A DNA stretch of 9,462 nt from positions 1 through 9,462 of the forward strand of contig JAUMYD010000063.1 of NCBI GenBank assembly GCA_030528765.1, read 5' to 3'. A program made the translations under genes and the position numbers. The notes beneath the pieces were generated by a model that was not told the origin of the DNA, did not search any database, and saw only the letters and a list, made by a program, of their open reading frames with translations. Source of the DNA: Bacillota bacterium. GTDB lineage: Bacteria; Bacillota; Dehalobacteriia; UBA4068. This document shows positions 1 to 7,349 of the stretch, piece by piece (position 1 is the stretch's first letter; the number at the start of each line of letters is the position of its first letter).

Positions 1-758
1 CTGTAGCCCAGCTTGACAAGAACTTTCCGTAAGCTTTCCTCTTTTTCCCGCAATTCGTAATATTCCCAGCCAGGAAGAGTACTGTAGCTCTCGGAACTGC
101 GCAGGAGCAGATTCTCGCAAGGGCTGATATGCACAGTATAATATCCGCGGGAGGAGATCGGCACATCGATAAAGCAGTTCAGCAGAGTTTCCTGAAGAAA
201 ATTATTCTCACTCTCATTGCACAGATAAGCAGTCATTTCTTCAAGGGAATCAATGCCTTCGATCGCCTCCAGATAAGGACGCAGGGGCTCAGCGCCCAGT
301 GCATTACGCTTCTCTTCATTCCCAGCCAGCTCCATCAAATCCAGAATCAGCTGCTCCATATGCGCATAGGCCTGCTGGCTCATGATCTTCTCATCCGGAA
401 CATACTCTTTGCCGGGGATAAAGATCTCCAGAAGCTGTTCTTCCATAATCGTTTCCATGGAACCAAGAAAAGAGACACTTCCTTCTTCCCCAACTTCTGT
501 TTCCAACAACCAATCCCGATTGACGGCAGTATGAAAATCGTCTTTCAGGTCTATTTCCGTGTTTTCGTCAATAGCACCGATCAAATCCGAATTTATCCAG
601 CCACTGCCCAACAGACGAGCTCCGGGCGTAACGGTAGTACCCAGCTTGTCCATCATATAATTCATTATTTCGCTGCCATCGCAGCCCGTTGTTGTCAACA
701 ACACAGCTGCAATCAAAACCATAGCTATGATCTTCTTTAAATATTTCCTGCTTTTCAT
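1..758 (-). CDS. M13-family (PepO/neprilysin-like) metallopeptidase lipoprotein, N-terminal part (cut by window edge)
   Basis: The first 252 residues of a protein that continues past the left edge. It opens with a lipoprotein signal peptide: basic start MKSRKYLKK, a hydrophobic stretch (residues 10-21), then LTTTGC with Cys26 as the likely lipidated residue, so it should be anchored on the outer face of the cytoplasmic membrane. Residues 73-84 (DDFHTAVNRDWL) match the conserved start of the M13 peptidase N-terminal domain, usually DDFYxxVNGxWL. Residues 228-234 (LPGWEYY) match the later LPxxEYY signature. The zinc motifs HExxH and ExxxD sit in the C-terminal half of M13 enzymes and are not in this window, so activity cannot be judged. 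The start at 758 follows a strong AGGAGGA site at about 762-768. It is separated from lysS by 375 bases and is probably its own unit. M13 enzymes cleave peptides; the substrate here is unknown. Confidence 0.8.
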   Translation of the reverse strand, partial: MKSRKYLKKIIAMVLIAAVLLTTTGCDGSEIMNYMMDKLGTTVTPGARLLGSGWINSDLIGAIDENTEIDLKDDFHTAVNRDWLLETEVGEEGSVSFLGSMETIMEEQLLEIFIPGKEYVPDEKIMSQQAYAHMEQLILDLMELAGNEEKRNALGAEPLRPYLEAIEGIDSLEEMTAYLCNESENNFLQETLLNCFIDVPISSRGYYTVHISPCENLLLRSSESYSTLPGWEYYELREKEESLRKVLVKLGY

Positions 759-1133
759 GCTTCCTCCTAACCGTTTTTTATTTTACTTACTGCACGGCTT
801 CTCTGCAGATCCATGCGGAACGCTGAAAAAGCTGTCTGTTCCCTCAAAAAAGGGCGGGATATGCACATACTCTTCTACAGCAAAGCAGCTCCAGACATTC
901 CCTGCTTGCTCAATTCAAAATATACCTTTTTCTTTCAAAAACTAAGTGCTAAGATATGATTATTATGTCCAACCATCCCTACTCCGTTAAAGCTCTGAAA
1001 AGAACGCAAAAGGACACTCACTAAATTTCTCTAGCAAGCATCCTGAACTGCGCTCAAATCTGATATTTTCTTTCCGGAAGCCCTGCTTCTTCCTGTTCAA
1101 CAGTGCTGCTTCAGCAGAGATGGCCGAAAATTT
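759..1133. other. Intergenic region between lysS and the M13 lipoprotein gene
   Basis: A gene-free stretch that should hold the lysS transcript end and the promoter of the lipoprotein gene. I find no classical GC-rich hairpin plus T-run for lysS, only two small adjacent palindromes (1093-1103 and 1106-1117). For the downstream gene, two weak minus-strand -10 candidates are visible: CATAAT at about 960-965 (with TTTAAC 18 bases upstream) and TATATT at 919-924 (no convincing -35). Neither is strong. No coding potential, tRNA, repeat array or riboswitch-like fold was recognised. Confidence 0.5.
1093..1117 (-). terminator. Pair of short palindromes after lysS (weak candidate transcript end)
   Basis: About 17 bases past the lysS stop lie two perfect short inverted repeats separated by two bases: CTGTTCAACAG (5-bp arms, one-base centre) and CTGCTTCAGCAG (5-bp arms, two-base centre). 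Neither is followed by a T-run on the minus strand and the loops are too tight for stable simple hairpins. They may be a weak or factor-dependent end signal, a protein-binding dyad, or chance. Confidence 0.2.
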
Positions 1134-2600
1134 TTAGTCGATAGATTTCATCGTAGGGAATAGGATCACATCGCGGATGCTGGCAGCATCAGTCAGGAAC
1201 ATGACAAGGCGATCAATGCCCACGCCCAAACCGCCGGTAGGCGGCATGCCGTGCTCCAGAGCCCGAAGGAAATCCTCATCCGTTTCGTTGGCTTCCTCAT
1301 CTCCTTTAGCCCGAAGAGACATCTGATACTCAAAGCGACCGCGCTGATCCAGAGGATCATTCAGCTCAGAGTACGCATTTGCCAGCTCCCGGCCGAACAC
1401 AAAGGCTTCAAAACGATAAACCATATTCGGATCATCGTTCTTCCGTTTGACCAGAGGAGAAATCTCAATAGGATAATCCATGATAAAGGTGGGTTGGATC
1501 AAATTTTCTTCTACCTTCTCTTCAAAGAAAAGGTTAATGATATTTCCGCGCTCTGCATCATCAGACACATCCAGCCCGGCTTCCTTCGCTGCAGCGCGGG
1601 CTGCCTCATCCGTAGTGATTTCATTGAAATCATAGCCGGAATAGGTTTTGATGGCATCAAACATTGTCATACGCTTCCAGGGTGCAGCGAAACTAATCTC
1701 CGTTCCCTGATAGCTGACCTGGTCAGTGCCCAGAACTTCTTTTGCAACAGAGCTGACCATATTCTCCGTCAGCTCCATCATGCCCTCGTAATCAGAAAAG
1801 GCCTGATAAAGCTCAAGGAGGGTAAATTCCGGATTATGCCGGGTATCGATCCCTTCATTGCGGAAAACACGGCCAAGCTCGTAGACCCGCTCCAAGCCGC
1901 CAACAATAAGGCGCTTCAGATGCAGTTCCAGGGCGATGCGCATGTAAAGCTGCATATCCAAAGCATTGTGGTGGGTAATAAAAGGACGAGCTGCAGCGCC
2001 GCCGGCAATACCGTGCAGCACCGGGGTCTCCACTTCCAAAAAGCCTTGGCCATCCAGATAATTACGGATGGCGCGGACGATCTTGCTCCGCAGGATAAAG
2101 GTGTTGCGGACCTCCGGATTCACGATCAGATCCACATAGCGCTGCCGGTAACGCAGCTCAACATCAGTCAAACCATGAAATTTTTCCGGCAAGGGACGCA
2201 GGCTTTTACTCAGGAAGGTAAGCTGCCTAGCCTTAATGGAAATCTCACCGCGGTTTGTGCGATAAGCCTCCCCTTCTACCCCAACAATATCACCAATATC
2301 CCACAGCTTAAAGAGGGAATACTGTTCTTCGCCAACCTCATCGGAACGAACATAAAGCTGAATCCGGCCTTCTTTATCGCTGAGATCAACAAAACTGGCT
2401 TTGCCATGCCCACGAACAGCCATTATGCGTCCGGCCACGGAAACAGTGCTGCCTTCCAGCTTTTCAAAATCTGCCAAAATTTCTGCACTGTGGTGAGATG
2501 GTGTGAAACGATGACCAAAGGGATCCACGCCCCGGCTCCGTAATTCTTCCATCTTTCCGATGCGAACCTGCATCAGTTCATTTGTCTCGTATTCTGCCAC
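1134..2600 (-). CDS. lysS: Lysyl-tRNA synthetase, class II
   Basis: Charges tRNA-Lys with lysine using ATP, in the cytoplasm, as a homodimer. The 488-residue product is normal length for bacterial LysS. An N-terminal OB-fold for anticodon binding (about residues 50-130, including VAGRIMAVRGHGKASFVDL) precedes the class II catalytic core. Motif 1 is around 186-195 (GFLEVETPVL), motif 2 around 246-263 (FRNEGIDTRHNPEFT) and motif 3 around 457-469 (GLGVGIDRLVM). GGAAARPF and SELNDP are typical of LysS. I place the start at the GTG at 2600 rather than the in-frame GTG at 2609: the AGGAG site at 2609-2613 lies 8 bases before 2600 but runs into 2609. The gene follows greA by 11 bases, with the greA stop inside its ribosome binding site, so the two are co-transcribed and probably translationally coupled. 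Confidence 0.97.
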   Translation of the reverse strand: MAEYETNELMQVRIGKMEELRSRGVDPFGHRFTPSHHSAEILADFEKLEGSTVSVAGRIMAVRGHGKASFVDLSDKEGRIQLYVRSDEVGEEQYSLFKLWDIGDIVGVEGEAYRTNRGEISIKARQLTFLSKSLRPLPEKFHGLTDVELRYRQRYVDLIVNPEVRNTFILRSKIVRAIRNYLDGQGFLEVETPVLHGIAGGAAARPFITHHNALDMQLYMRIALELHLKRLIVGGLERVYELGRVFRNEGIDTRHNPEFTLLELYQAFSDYEGMMELTENMVSSVAKEVLGTDQVSYQGTEISFAAPWKRMTMFDAIKTYSGYDFNEITTDEAARAAAKEAGLDVSDDAERGNIINLFFEEKVEENLIQPTFIMDYPIEISPLVKRKNDDPNMVYRFEAFVFGRELANAYSELNDPLDQRGRFEYQMSLRAKGDEEANETDEDFLRALEHGMPPTGGLGVGIDRLVMFLTDAASIRDVILFPTMKSID

Positions 2601-2608
2601 TGTTTTCA

Positions 2609-2613
2609 CTCCT
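2609..2613 (-). promoter_or_regulatory. lysS ribosome binding site overlapping the greA stop codon
   Basis: AGGAG on the minus strand, 8 bases before the GTG at 2600. The greA stop TAG (2612-2614) shares its last two bases with this site, so ribosomes ending on greA finish on the lysS initiation region. The site decides the lysS start: the earlier GTG at 2609 would overlap it with no spacing. Confidence 0.75.
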
Positions 2614-3088
2614 ATTTATGGATACTGATGATGCGATATTTTATGATCCCGGCCGGTGCCTGGACCTCCACCTCCTGGCCAACTTTGTGACCAAGCAGAG
2701 CTTTCCCGACAGGGCTTTCGTTTGAAATCTTATACTCAAAAGGTTTGGCTTCCACGGAGCCAACGATCTGGAAGGAAAGCGGTTCCCCGGTGGAAAGATT
2801 AAGCAGCGTCACATTTGAATACTCGGAAACCACATCAACGCTCACATCAGAAGCTTCGATCACACGGGCATTTTTGAGCATCTTCTCAAAATTCAAAATC
2901 TGCCCTTCGATGAAAGCCTGTTCGTTCTTGGCATCCTCATATTCAGAGTTCTCAGAAATATCGCCAAATTCAATGGCTTGCTTGATCCGAGCCGCCACTT
3001 CCTTACGCCGAACTGTTTTTAGGTGTTCCAGGTCCTGCTCCATGGCCTGCAGGCCCTCAATCGTCATTAAAACTTCTTGTTCTGCCAT
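2612..3088 (-). CDS. greA: Transcription elongation factor GreA
   Basis: Binds RNA polymerase through the secondary channel and stimulates cleavage of backtracked transcripts. The 158-residue product has the standard GreA length. The N-terminal coiled coil (residues 1-75) carries the acidic tip motif FGDISENSEY with Asp43 and Glu46, equivalent to the Mg-chelating pair of the family. The C-terminal FKBP-like domain (about 80-158) contains ISNESPVGKALLGHKVG, also conserved. The start at 3088 is preferred because AGGTGG at 3098-3103 lies 9 bases upstream and the protein then begins MAEQEVLMT, close to the family consensus. An upstream in-frame ATG at 3127 would lie only about 8 bases from the predicted transcript start. 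It has its own promoter (3142-3170) and leads the greA-lysS unit. Confidence 0.97.
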   Translation of the reverse strand: MAEQEVLMTIEGLQAMEQDLEHLKTVRRKEVAARIKQAIEFGDISENSEYEDAKNEQAFIEGQILNFEKMLKNARVIEASDVSVDVVSEYSNVTLLNLSTGEPLSFQIVGSVEAKPFEYKISNESPVGKALLGHKVGQEVEVQAPAGIIKYRIISIHK

Positions 3089-3141
3089 GCTGATCGTCCA
3101 CCTTTCGCTTATGCTTCTGCAATACACAGTATAACCATTTT

Positions 3142-3170
3142 AGTTTATCCTGTTCTCTGCAACTTGTCAA
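3142..3170 (-). promoter_or_regulatory. Sigma-A-type promoter of greA-lysS
   Basis: On the minus strand, TTGACA (3165-3170), a 17-base spacer and TAAACT (3142-3147). The -35 is a perfect match and the spacing is optimal. Predicted transcript start is near 3135, giving a leader of about 47 bases before greA. No terminator is visible between dusB and this promoter, so read-through from the coaX operon is also possible. Confidence 0.85.
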
Positions 3171-3248
3171 GCAACAAAAGGCTTAAACCAGAAAAAGGGG
3201 AAATGCAGATCAAACGAAACATGACAAACTACTTCCGCGGAAAAGGAA

Positions 3249-4310
3249 TCAGGCGTTCTCCTCGCTCTCCCGAAGAGAAGTACAGCTGCCGCTTGCGTGA
3301 GAGCAGCTCTCCCGCTCCAGCCGGGACAGATATTCCTCAAAAAGGCCGCGAATCTCTTCTGCGCTTTGCAGCTGATTGATTTGCATGCGCAGCTGTGCGG
3401 AATTACTTAAGCCACGGGTATACCAGCCCAGGTGCCCGCGCATAGCCCGTACAGCCAGGCTTTCCCCCAGCCTGCGGCTTTCAGGGCCCTCTCCTTCCCG
3501 CTTTTGCAGCCAGTAAATACTCCGCTCAATATGCCGCTCCAGGTGCGCCATGGCCTGCTCCACGATCTGCCTGGGGCTGGGGCGTTCCGGAACGGGCTCC
3601 CCAGCCAATGCAGCCTTTACCTCCCGGAAGATCCAGGGATTCCCCAGCATCCCCCGGCCAATCATCAGGCCATCACAGCCACTTTCCTCACGCATGCGCA
3701 GAGCGTCCGCGGCAGAAAAGATATCTCCATTTCCCAAAACCGGAATCGAAAGTGCCTCTTTGACCCTTCGGATCACAGACCAATCCGCTTTTCCGGAATA
3801 AAACTGCATTCTGCTGCGACCATGAACAGCCACAAAAGAGGCTCCGTTTGCTTCTGCCATACGCGCAAACTCCACGGCATTCTGCTGCTCCGCATCCCAG
3901 CCGCTGCGAATCTTCACAGAAACAGGGACACCAGCCTCCCGGGCAGCCCGGATCAGCTCTGCCGCCAGCTCCGGAGTCTGCATCAAAAAGCTGCCCTCCC
4001 GGTTTTTCACAACCTTCGGAACAGGGCAGCCCATATTCAGATCCAGCAGCTCTGCGCCCAAGAAAACCGCCAGCCCGGCAGCTTCCCGCACAAAGCCAAC
4101 ATCGGAACCGCTTAGCTGCACCATGCGTGGAGATCGCTCTCCTTCTATATCCAAAAGCTCCAGGGTCTTTTTGTTCCCGTAGCCGATTGCCCGGGCACTG
4201 ATCATTTCTCCATAGGCCAGGTCTGCGCCCTGGGCCATGCAGATCTCCCGAAAAGCACGGACGCTGATCCCGGCCAGAGGTGCAGCAACTACTGAATAAG
4301 AAAATCCCAT
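3249..4310 (-). CDS. dusB: tRNA-dihydrouridine synthase, DusB type
   Basis: Reduces uridine to dihydrouridine in tRNA D-loops using FMN and NADPH. The 353-residue protein has an N-terminal TIM barrel (to about 235) and a C-terminal helical tRNA-binding domain. Visible family features: APLAGISVRAFR at the start, LNMGCPVPKVVKN with catalytic Cys95, VKIRSGW (Lys133), VHGR (His163), GNGDI (193-197) and IGRGMLGNPWIF (217-228), all FMN- or phosphate-binding elements. RGHLGWYTRGL (291-301) is the usual C-terminal signature. The N-terminus is shorter than in many DusB proteins, which begin MxIGNxxLxNPVxLAPMAG. The start overlaps the yifB stop by one base (TGATG) and has a GAGGAAA site 7 bases upstream, so translation is probably coupled to yifB. 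The last 20 or so residues (Ser/Glu/Cys-rich) look non-conserved. Confidence 0.94.
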   Translation of the reverse strand: MGFSYSVVAAPLAGISVRAFREICMAQGADLAYGEMISARAIGYGNKKTLELLDIEGERSPRMVQLSGSDVGFVREAAGLAVFLGAELLDLNMGCPVPKVVKNREGSFLMQTPELAAELIRAAREAGVPVSVKIRSGWDAEQQNAVEFARMAEANGASFVAVHGRSRMQFYSGKADWSVIRRVKEALSIPVLGNGDIFSAADALRMREESGCDGLMIGRGMLGNPWIFREVKAALAGEPVPERPSPRQIVEQAMAHLERHIERSIYWLQKREGEGPESRRLGESLAVRAMRGHLGWYTRGLSNSAQLRMQINQLQSAEEIRGLFEEYLSRLERESCSHASGSCTSLRESEENA

Positions 4311-5854
4311 CAGTTTTCCTCACTATCCATATTTCTGTATTGAATAGCCTCCGCAATATGGATCATGCCAATATTCTCGCTATGATCCAGATCCGCAATG
4401 CTACGGGCGACCTTCAAAATCCTATCATGCGCACGACCACTCATTCTAAGATTACGAAAGGCCTGCTCCAAAAGGGTCTCTGCGTCCCGCTCCAGGCGGC
4501 AGTGCTTTTCCAGCTCCTTCCTGCTCATCCGGGCATTCACCCGGCAGCTGCTGCCCCGAAAACGATGCGCCTGCCGTTCCCGGGCCTCTATAACCCGCTG
4601 GCGGATGCTGGCAGAGCCTTCCTCCGGCGCATGCTGGGATTGCAGGGAGAGCTCACTATATTCAACGCGGGGAACCTGAATGTGCAAATCTATGCGATCC
4701 ATCAGTGGCCCTGAAATCTTTCGTAAATACTGCTGCCTATGATGCGGGCGGCACACGCAAGGCTTCAGTGTATCGCCATAATATCCACAGGGGCAGGGAT
4801 TCATGGCTGCTACAAATTGGAAATCCGCAGGAAACTCCACACGCGCATTTGCTCTGGTGATGGACACAAGCTGCTCCTCCAGTGGCTGACGCAGAGCCTC
4901 CAGAACATCACGCTGAAATTCAGGAAGCTCATCCAGAAAGAGCACCCCATGGGTGGAAAGAGAGATCTCGCCAGGGCGGGGCGTAGCACCGCCGCCAATA
5001 ATGCTCACTGCCGATGCCGTATGGTGGGGAGCCCGAAAAGGCCTCTCTGTAAGTAATGCCTTCCCCGCAGGAAGGAGACCACTGATACTGAAAAGCTGCG
5101 TCACCAAAAGACTTTCCTCCAAAGAAAGCTCCGGCAGGATCGTAGGAAGCCGCTTCGCCAGCATAGTCTTGCCGCTTCCGGGGGATCCCACCATCAATAT
5201 ATTATGGCCACCGGCAGCAGCAATTTCGAGGCTGCGCTTTACTACCGGCTGCCCTTTTACCTCCGACATATCTGCTGTTCCGATTCTGCCGCTGCTGCGA
5301 AAAATCGACTCCACATCAACCCGGGTAGGCAGAAGCCCCGATCTTCCGCTGAGCATATCGACTGCTTCCCGCAAACTGGATACACCATAAACTTCTATAC
5401 CCTGAACGATACTGGCCTCTTCCGCATTTTCAAGCGGCACCAGCAGGCAACGAACGCCGGTTTCTGCCAATGCGGCAGAAACGGAAAGGATGCCACTGAC
5501 AGGCCGCAAAGCACCATCCAGGGAAAGCTCCCCGATCAGGGCACAATCCTGCAGTAACCCCTCAAGCGGCAGCTGCTCCGTGGCGCCTAAAATAGCAATG
5601 GCAATGGGAAGATCCAGTGAAGGGCCAACCTTTTTTAAATCCGCAGGGGCAAGATTCACTGTGATTCTGCGCAGGGGAAAATCAAAGCCGGAATTTTTTA
5701 CTGCCGCGCGCACACGTTCCCGGCTTTCCCGAACCGAAGCATCAGGAAGCCCCACGATATCAAAGGCCGAAAGCCCCAGCCCAATATCTGCCTCCACAGT
5801 CAGCCTGTATCCTTTTAAGCCGGATAAGGCACAGCTTATTACTTTGGCCAGCAT
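4310..5854 (-). CDS. YifB/ComM-like Mg-chelatase-family AAA+ ATPase
   Basis: A 514-residue member of the YifB/ComM family. ComM of Gram-negative bacteria is a hexameric helicase promoting branch migration during natural transformation; in Bacillota the role is less certain. Domains in order: an N-terminal Lon-protease-like fold (about 1-165, starting MLAKVISCALSG and including VNLAPADLKKVGPSLDLP), the AAA+ core with Walker A GSPGSGKT (223-230) and Walker B VLFLDE (304-309), then a segment with four cysteines (CPCG at 354-357, CVC at 366-368) that may bind zinc. The C-terminal domain ends in GRAHDRILKVARSIADL. The start at 5854 is chosen because GGAGG lies 8 bases upstream and the resulting N-terminus matches the family; an open frame extends to 5908 without similarity. 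It follows coaX by 50 bases and overlaps dusB by one base. Confidence 0.95.
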   Translation of the reverse strand: MLAKVISCALSGLKGYRLTVEADIGLGLSAFDIVGLPDASVRESRERVRAAVKNSGFDFPLRRITVNLAPADLKKVGPSLDLPIAIAILGATEQLPLEGLLQDCALIGELSLDGALRPVSGILSVSAALAETGVRCLLVPLENAEEASIVQGIEVYGVSSLREAVDMLSGRSGLLPTRVDVESIFRSSGRIGTADMSEVKGQPVVKRSLEIAAAGGHNILMVGSPGSGKTMLAKRLPTILPELSLEESLLVTQLFSISGLLPAGKALLTERPFRAPHHTASAVSIIGGGATPRPGEISLSTHGVLFLDELPEFQRDVLEALRQPLEEQLVSITRANARVEFPADFQFVAAMNPCPCGYYGDTLKPCVCRPHHRQQYLRKISGPLMDRIDLHIQVPRVEYSELSLQSQHAPEEGSASIRQRVIEARERQAHRFRGSSCRVNARMSRKELEKHCRLERDAETLLEQAFRNLRMSGRAHDRILKVARSIADLDHSENIGMIHIAEAIQYRNMDSEEN

Positions 5855-5904
5855 CCGAAGAACCTCCCAAACCCAAGTCTTTCTTTTCACCCAATGAACT
5901 CTAT

Positions 5905-6684
5905 TCAATCGGAAATCTTATTCTTATACAAATCCCACACCATACGCAGGCCATCCAAAGTCAGCCCGGTATCCACGACCTCCATTTCCTCGGTAAAACT
6001 ACGGATAAAAGAGGCCAGCCCGCCTGTGCCGATCACACGAACATCTCCCTGCATTTCCTGCTTCATGCGGCGGCAAAGGCAGTCCACCTGCCCGGCATAT
6101 CCCCAAAGGATACCGGAACGCATACTATCCGCAGAATTCTTTCCGATTACGGAGGGTGGCTGGTAAAGATCTATATTTGCTAATTTGGCGGCATGGGAAA
6201 ACAGTGCCTGCTGCGCGATTTCGATCCCCGGACAAATTGCGCCGCCCAGATATTCCCCAGACGCAGAAACGCAATCAAAGGTTGTAGCCGTTCCAAAATC
6301 CACAACGATCAGAGCCCCACCATATTTCCGATGGGCAGCCAACACATTCAGAATACGGTCTGCCCCTACTTCTCTGGGGTTATCCAGCAAAACGCGGATC
6401 TCCGTTTCCGTACTATGATCCACAAAATATGCTGGACAACGCAGGTGTTTCTTTGCCATTTTGTTGAAAGCGACTGTGACCCGGGGGACTACCGAACCAA
6501 CGATCATTCCTTCGATTTCCGAAAGGGAAAGCGCATCTTGAGAAAGCAAAACCTGCAGCATCGCCAGATACTCATCCTCTGTTTTGTTCCCCTCCGTTGA
6601 GATACGCCAACTGCGCACCAGTACTTCCCCCTGAAACAGCCCTAAGACAATATGAGTATTGCCGCAATCTACTGCTAAAAGCAT
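5905..6684 (-). CDS. coaX: Type III pantothenate kinase
   Basis: Phosphorylates pantothenate, the first step of coenzyme A synthesis. Type III enzymes are not feedback-inhibited by CoA and need a monovalent cation. The 259-residue length is standard. Motifs of the ASKHA fold are complete: AVDCGNTHIVLG with Asp6 in the phosphate loop, GADR (107-110) with the catalytic Asp109, VVDFGTATTFD (127-137), GGAICPGI (147-154) and IGTGGLA (218-224). The start at 6684 has GGAGG 5 bases upstream; the alternative ATG at 6696 overlaps that site and adds only MEEF. It is first in a coaX-yifB-dusB unit driven by the promoter at 6765-6793. Confidence 0.96.
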   Translation of the reverse strand: MLLAVDCGNTHIVLGLFQGEVLVRSWRISTEGNKTEDEYLAMLQVLLSQDALSLSEIEGMIVGSVVPRVTVAFNKMAKKHLRCPAYFVDHSTETEIRVLLDNPREVGADRILNVLAAHRKYGGALIVVDFGTATTFDCVSASGEYLGGAICPGIEIAQQALFSHAAKLANIDLYQPPSVIGKNSADSMRSGILWGYAGQVDCLCRRMKQEMQGDVRVIGTGGLASFIRSFTEEMEVVDTGLTLDGLRMVWDLYKNKISD

Positions 6685-6736
6685 AAATTCCTCCATTCAA
6701 CATTTCCAGATGGGATTTGATTCCATTAAATAAAAG

Positions 6737-6752
6737 TCAGGATATTCCCTGA
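6737..6752 (-). other. Small hairpin near the 5' end of the coaX leader
   Basis: On the minus strand TCAGGGAATATCCTGA can form a six-pair stem (one G-U pair) with a four-base loop, starting about 7 bases after the predicted transcript start and followed by CTTTTATTT. It could stabilise the 5' end or act as a weak attenuator; it is short, so chance is possible. Confidence 0.3.
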
Positions 6753-6764
6753 ATAACTGATAGT

Positions 6765-6793
6765 ATTATACCTTTTTAACTCTGAAATAGCAA
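6765..6793 (-). promoter_or_regulatory. Sigma-A-type promoter of coaX-yifB-dusB
   Basis: On the minus strand TTGCTA (6788-6793), 17-base spacer, perfect TATAAT (6765-6770). Predicted start near 6758, giving a coaX leader of about 74 bases. It lies 40 bases past the stop of the ferritin-like gene, with no terminator visible between them. Confidence 0.8.
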
Positions 6794-6832
6794 GGAAACA
6801 ATCTACAGGGAAGCAGGCAAGCAATATTTTAT

Positions 6833-7240
6833 CTAGCGATCATAAAGTGCAGCCAGAATGCGTGCATGCTCTTTTTGCTCCTCAATGAGAAGCTGCAAAA
6901 AAACCTGCTTTTTCCCACAATGGATCTGCTGCAGTAAATCCTCATAAAAATCTATGGCTGCAAGCTTATCGCAGAGCGCTGTTCTCAGCATATCCTGATA
7001 GAAGCGGGGAAGCGAAAAAGAGACCCTTTCCGGGTGAAAGGCCTGATCCGTCAGTTCCTCATAAATCCCCTCCAACATATAGTAATGTCGTCGTTCTTCC
7101 CGACGAATCCCCTGCAGGAGCTCTCTTTCCTTTTCACCGGGCGCAGCCCTGGCAATGAATTCATAGATTCTTACGGAACGTTTTTGCAGATACAAAGCCT
7201 GGTTTAAAAGCGCACTAAGCCTGGCAGGCATTGCTTCCAT
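6833..7240 (-). CDS. Small ferritin-like (rubrerythrin-fold) protein, function unknown
   Basis: A 135-residue protein without signal peptide or membrane segment, predicted to be four helices. Two helix pairs resemble a ferritin-like repeat: helix 1 with RIYEFIA (24-30), helix 2 with EERRH (48-52), helix 3 with IDFYEDLL (96-103), helix 4 with EEQKEH (120-125). Known members bind di-iron or di-manganese and handle peroxide or iron. By eye the usual ligand glutamate seven residues before the conserved Tyr is Gln19 in helix 1 and Lys92 in helix 3, so the metal site may be incomplete. There is no C-terminal rubredoxin Cys4 domain. The start at 7240 has AGGAGGG 6 bases upstream; the frame runs open further up but would enter the regulator gene. 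A TATATT at 7271-7276 could be its -10 box; otherwise expression depends on read-through of the terminator at 7287-7315. The upstream IscR-like gene hints at an iron or stress link. Confidence 0.7.
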   Translation of the reverse strand: MEAMPARLSALLNQALYLQKRSVRIYEFIARAAPGEKERELLQGIRREERRHYYMLEGIYEELTDQAFHPERVSFSLPRFYQDMLRTALCDKLAAIDFYEDLLQQIHCGKKQVFLQLLIEEQKEHARILAALYDR

Positions 7241-7286
7241 TTTAATCCCTCCTTTTCTCATGCTGCTTTCAATATATGCCTGAAAT

Positions 7287-7315
7287 AAAAAAATCCACCC
7301 TTCCGGATGGATTTT
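7287..7315 (-). terminator. Intrinsic terminator after the Rrf2-type regulator gene
   Basis: On the minus strand AAATCCATCC and GGGTGGATTT form a 10-pair stem (one G-U pair, extendable by one A-T) around a GGAA tetraloop, followed directly by seven T. It begins about 35 bases past the regulator stop. The opposite strand also has a T-rich tail, so it may work in both directions. Confidence 0.9.
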
Positions 7316-7349
7316 CTCCTTTTTGCTTTTGCTGTGGGAAGTAAAAATA

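Noticed and set aside
129..740. Plus-strand open frame of 203 codons
   Set aside because: It is the reverse of the M13 lipoprotein coding region, which has a signal peptide, a strong ribosome binding site and family motifs on the minus strand.
940..953. Repeat CTAAG-TG-CTAAG in the lysS/M13 gap
   Set aside because: A five-base direct repeat is expected by chance and is not part of a longer pattern.
1251..2543. Long open frame of 430 codons on the plus strand
   Set aside because: It is antisense to the well-supported lysS gene, its translation shows no domain pattern, and no ribosome binding site precedes it.
3232..3241. Ten-base palindrome TTCCGCGGAA just after dusB
   Set aside because: There is no T-run and no loop, so it is not a convincing terminator; too short to call an operator.
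2615..3250. T-box or lysine riboswitch controlling lysS
   Set aside because: The greA leader is only about 47 bases and the greA-lysS gap 11 bases, so there is no room for either structure.
3432..4115. Plus-strand frame of 227 codons opposite dusB
   Set aside because: Pro/His-rich antisense shadow of dusB with no start signal.
3688..4356. Minus-strand frame of 222 codons overlapping dusB and yifB
   Set aside because: It is the shifted frame of dusB; its translation is rich in Arg, Gly and Cys and lacks motifs, while the dusB frame carries all family signatures.
6696..6723. Possible tiny upstream ORF of eight codons (MESNPIWK...) before coaX
   Set aside because: It has no ribosome binding site, and such short frames are common by chance in A/T-rich leaders.
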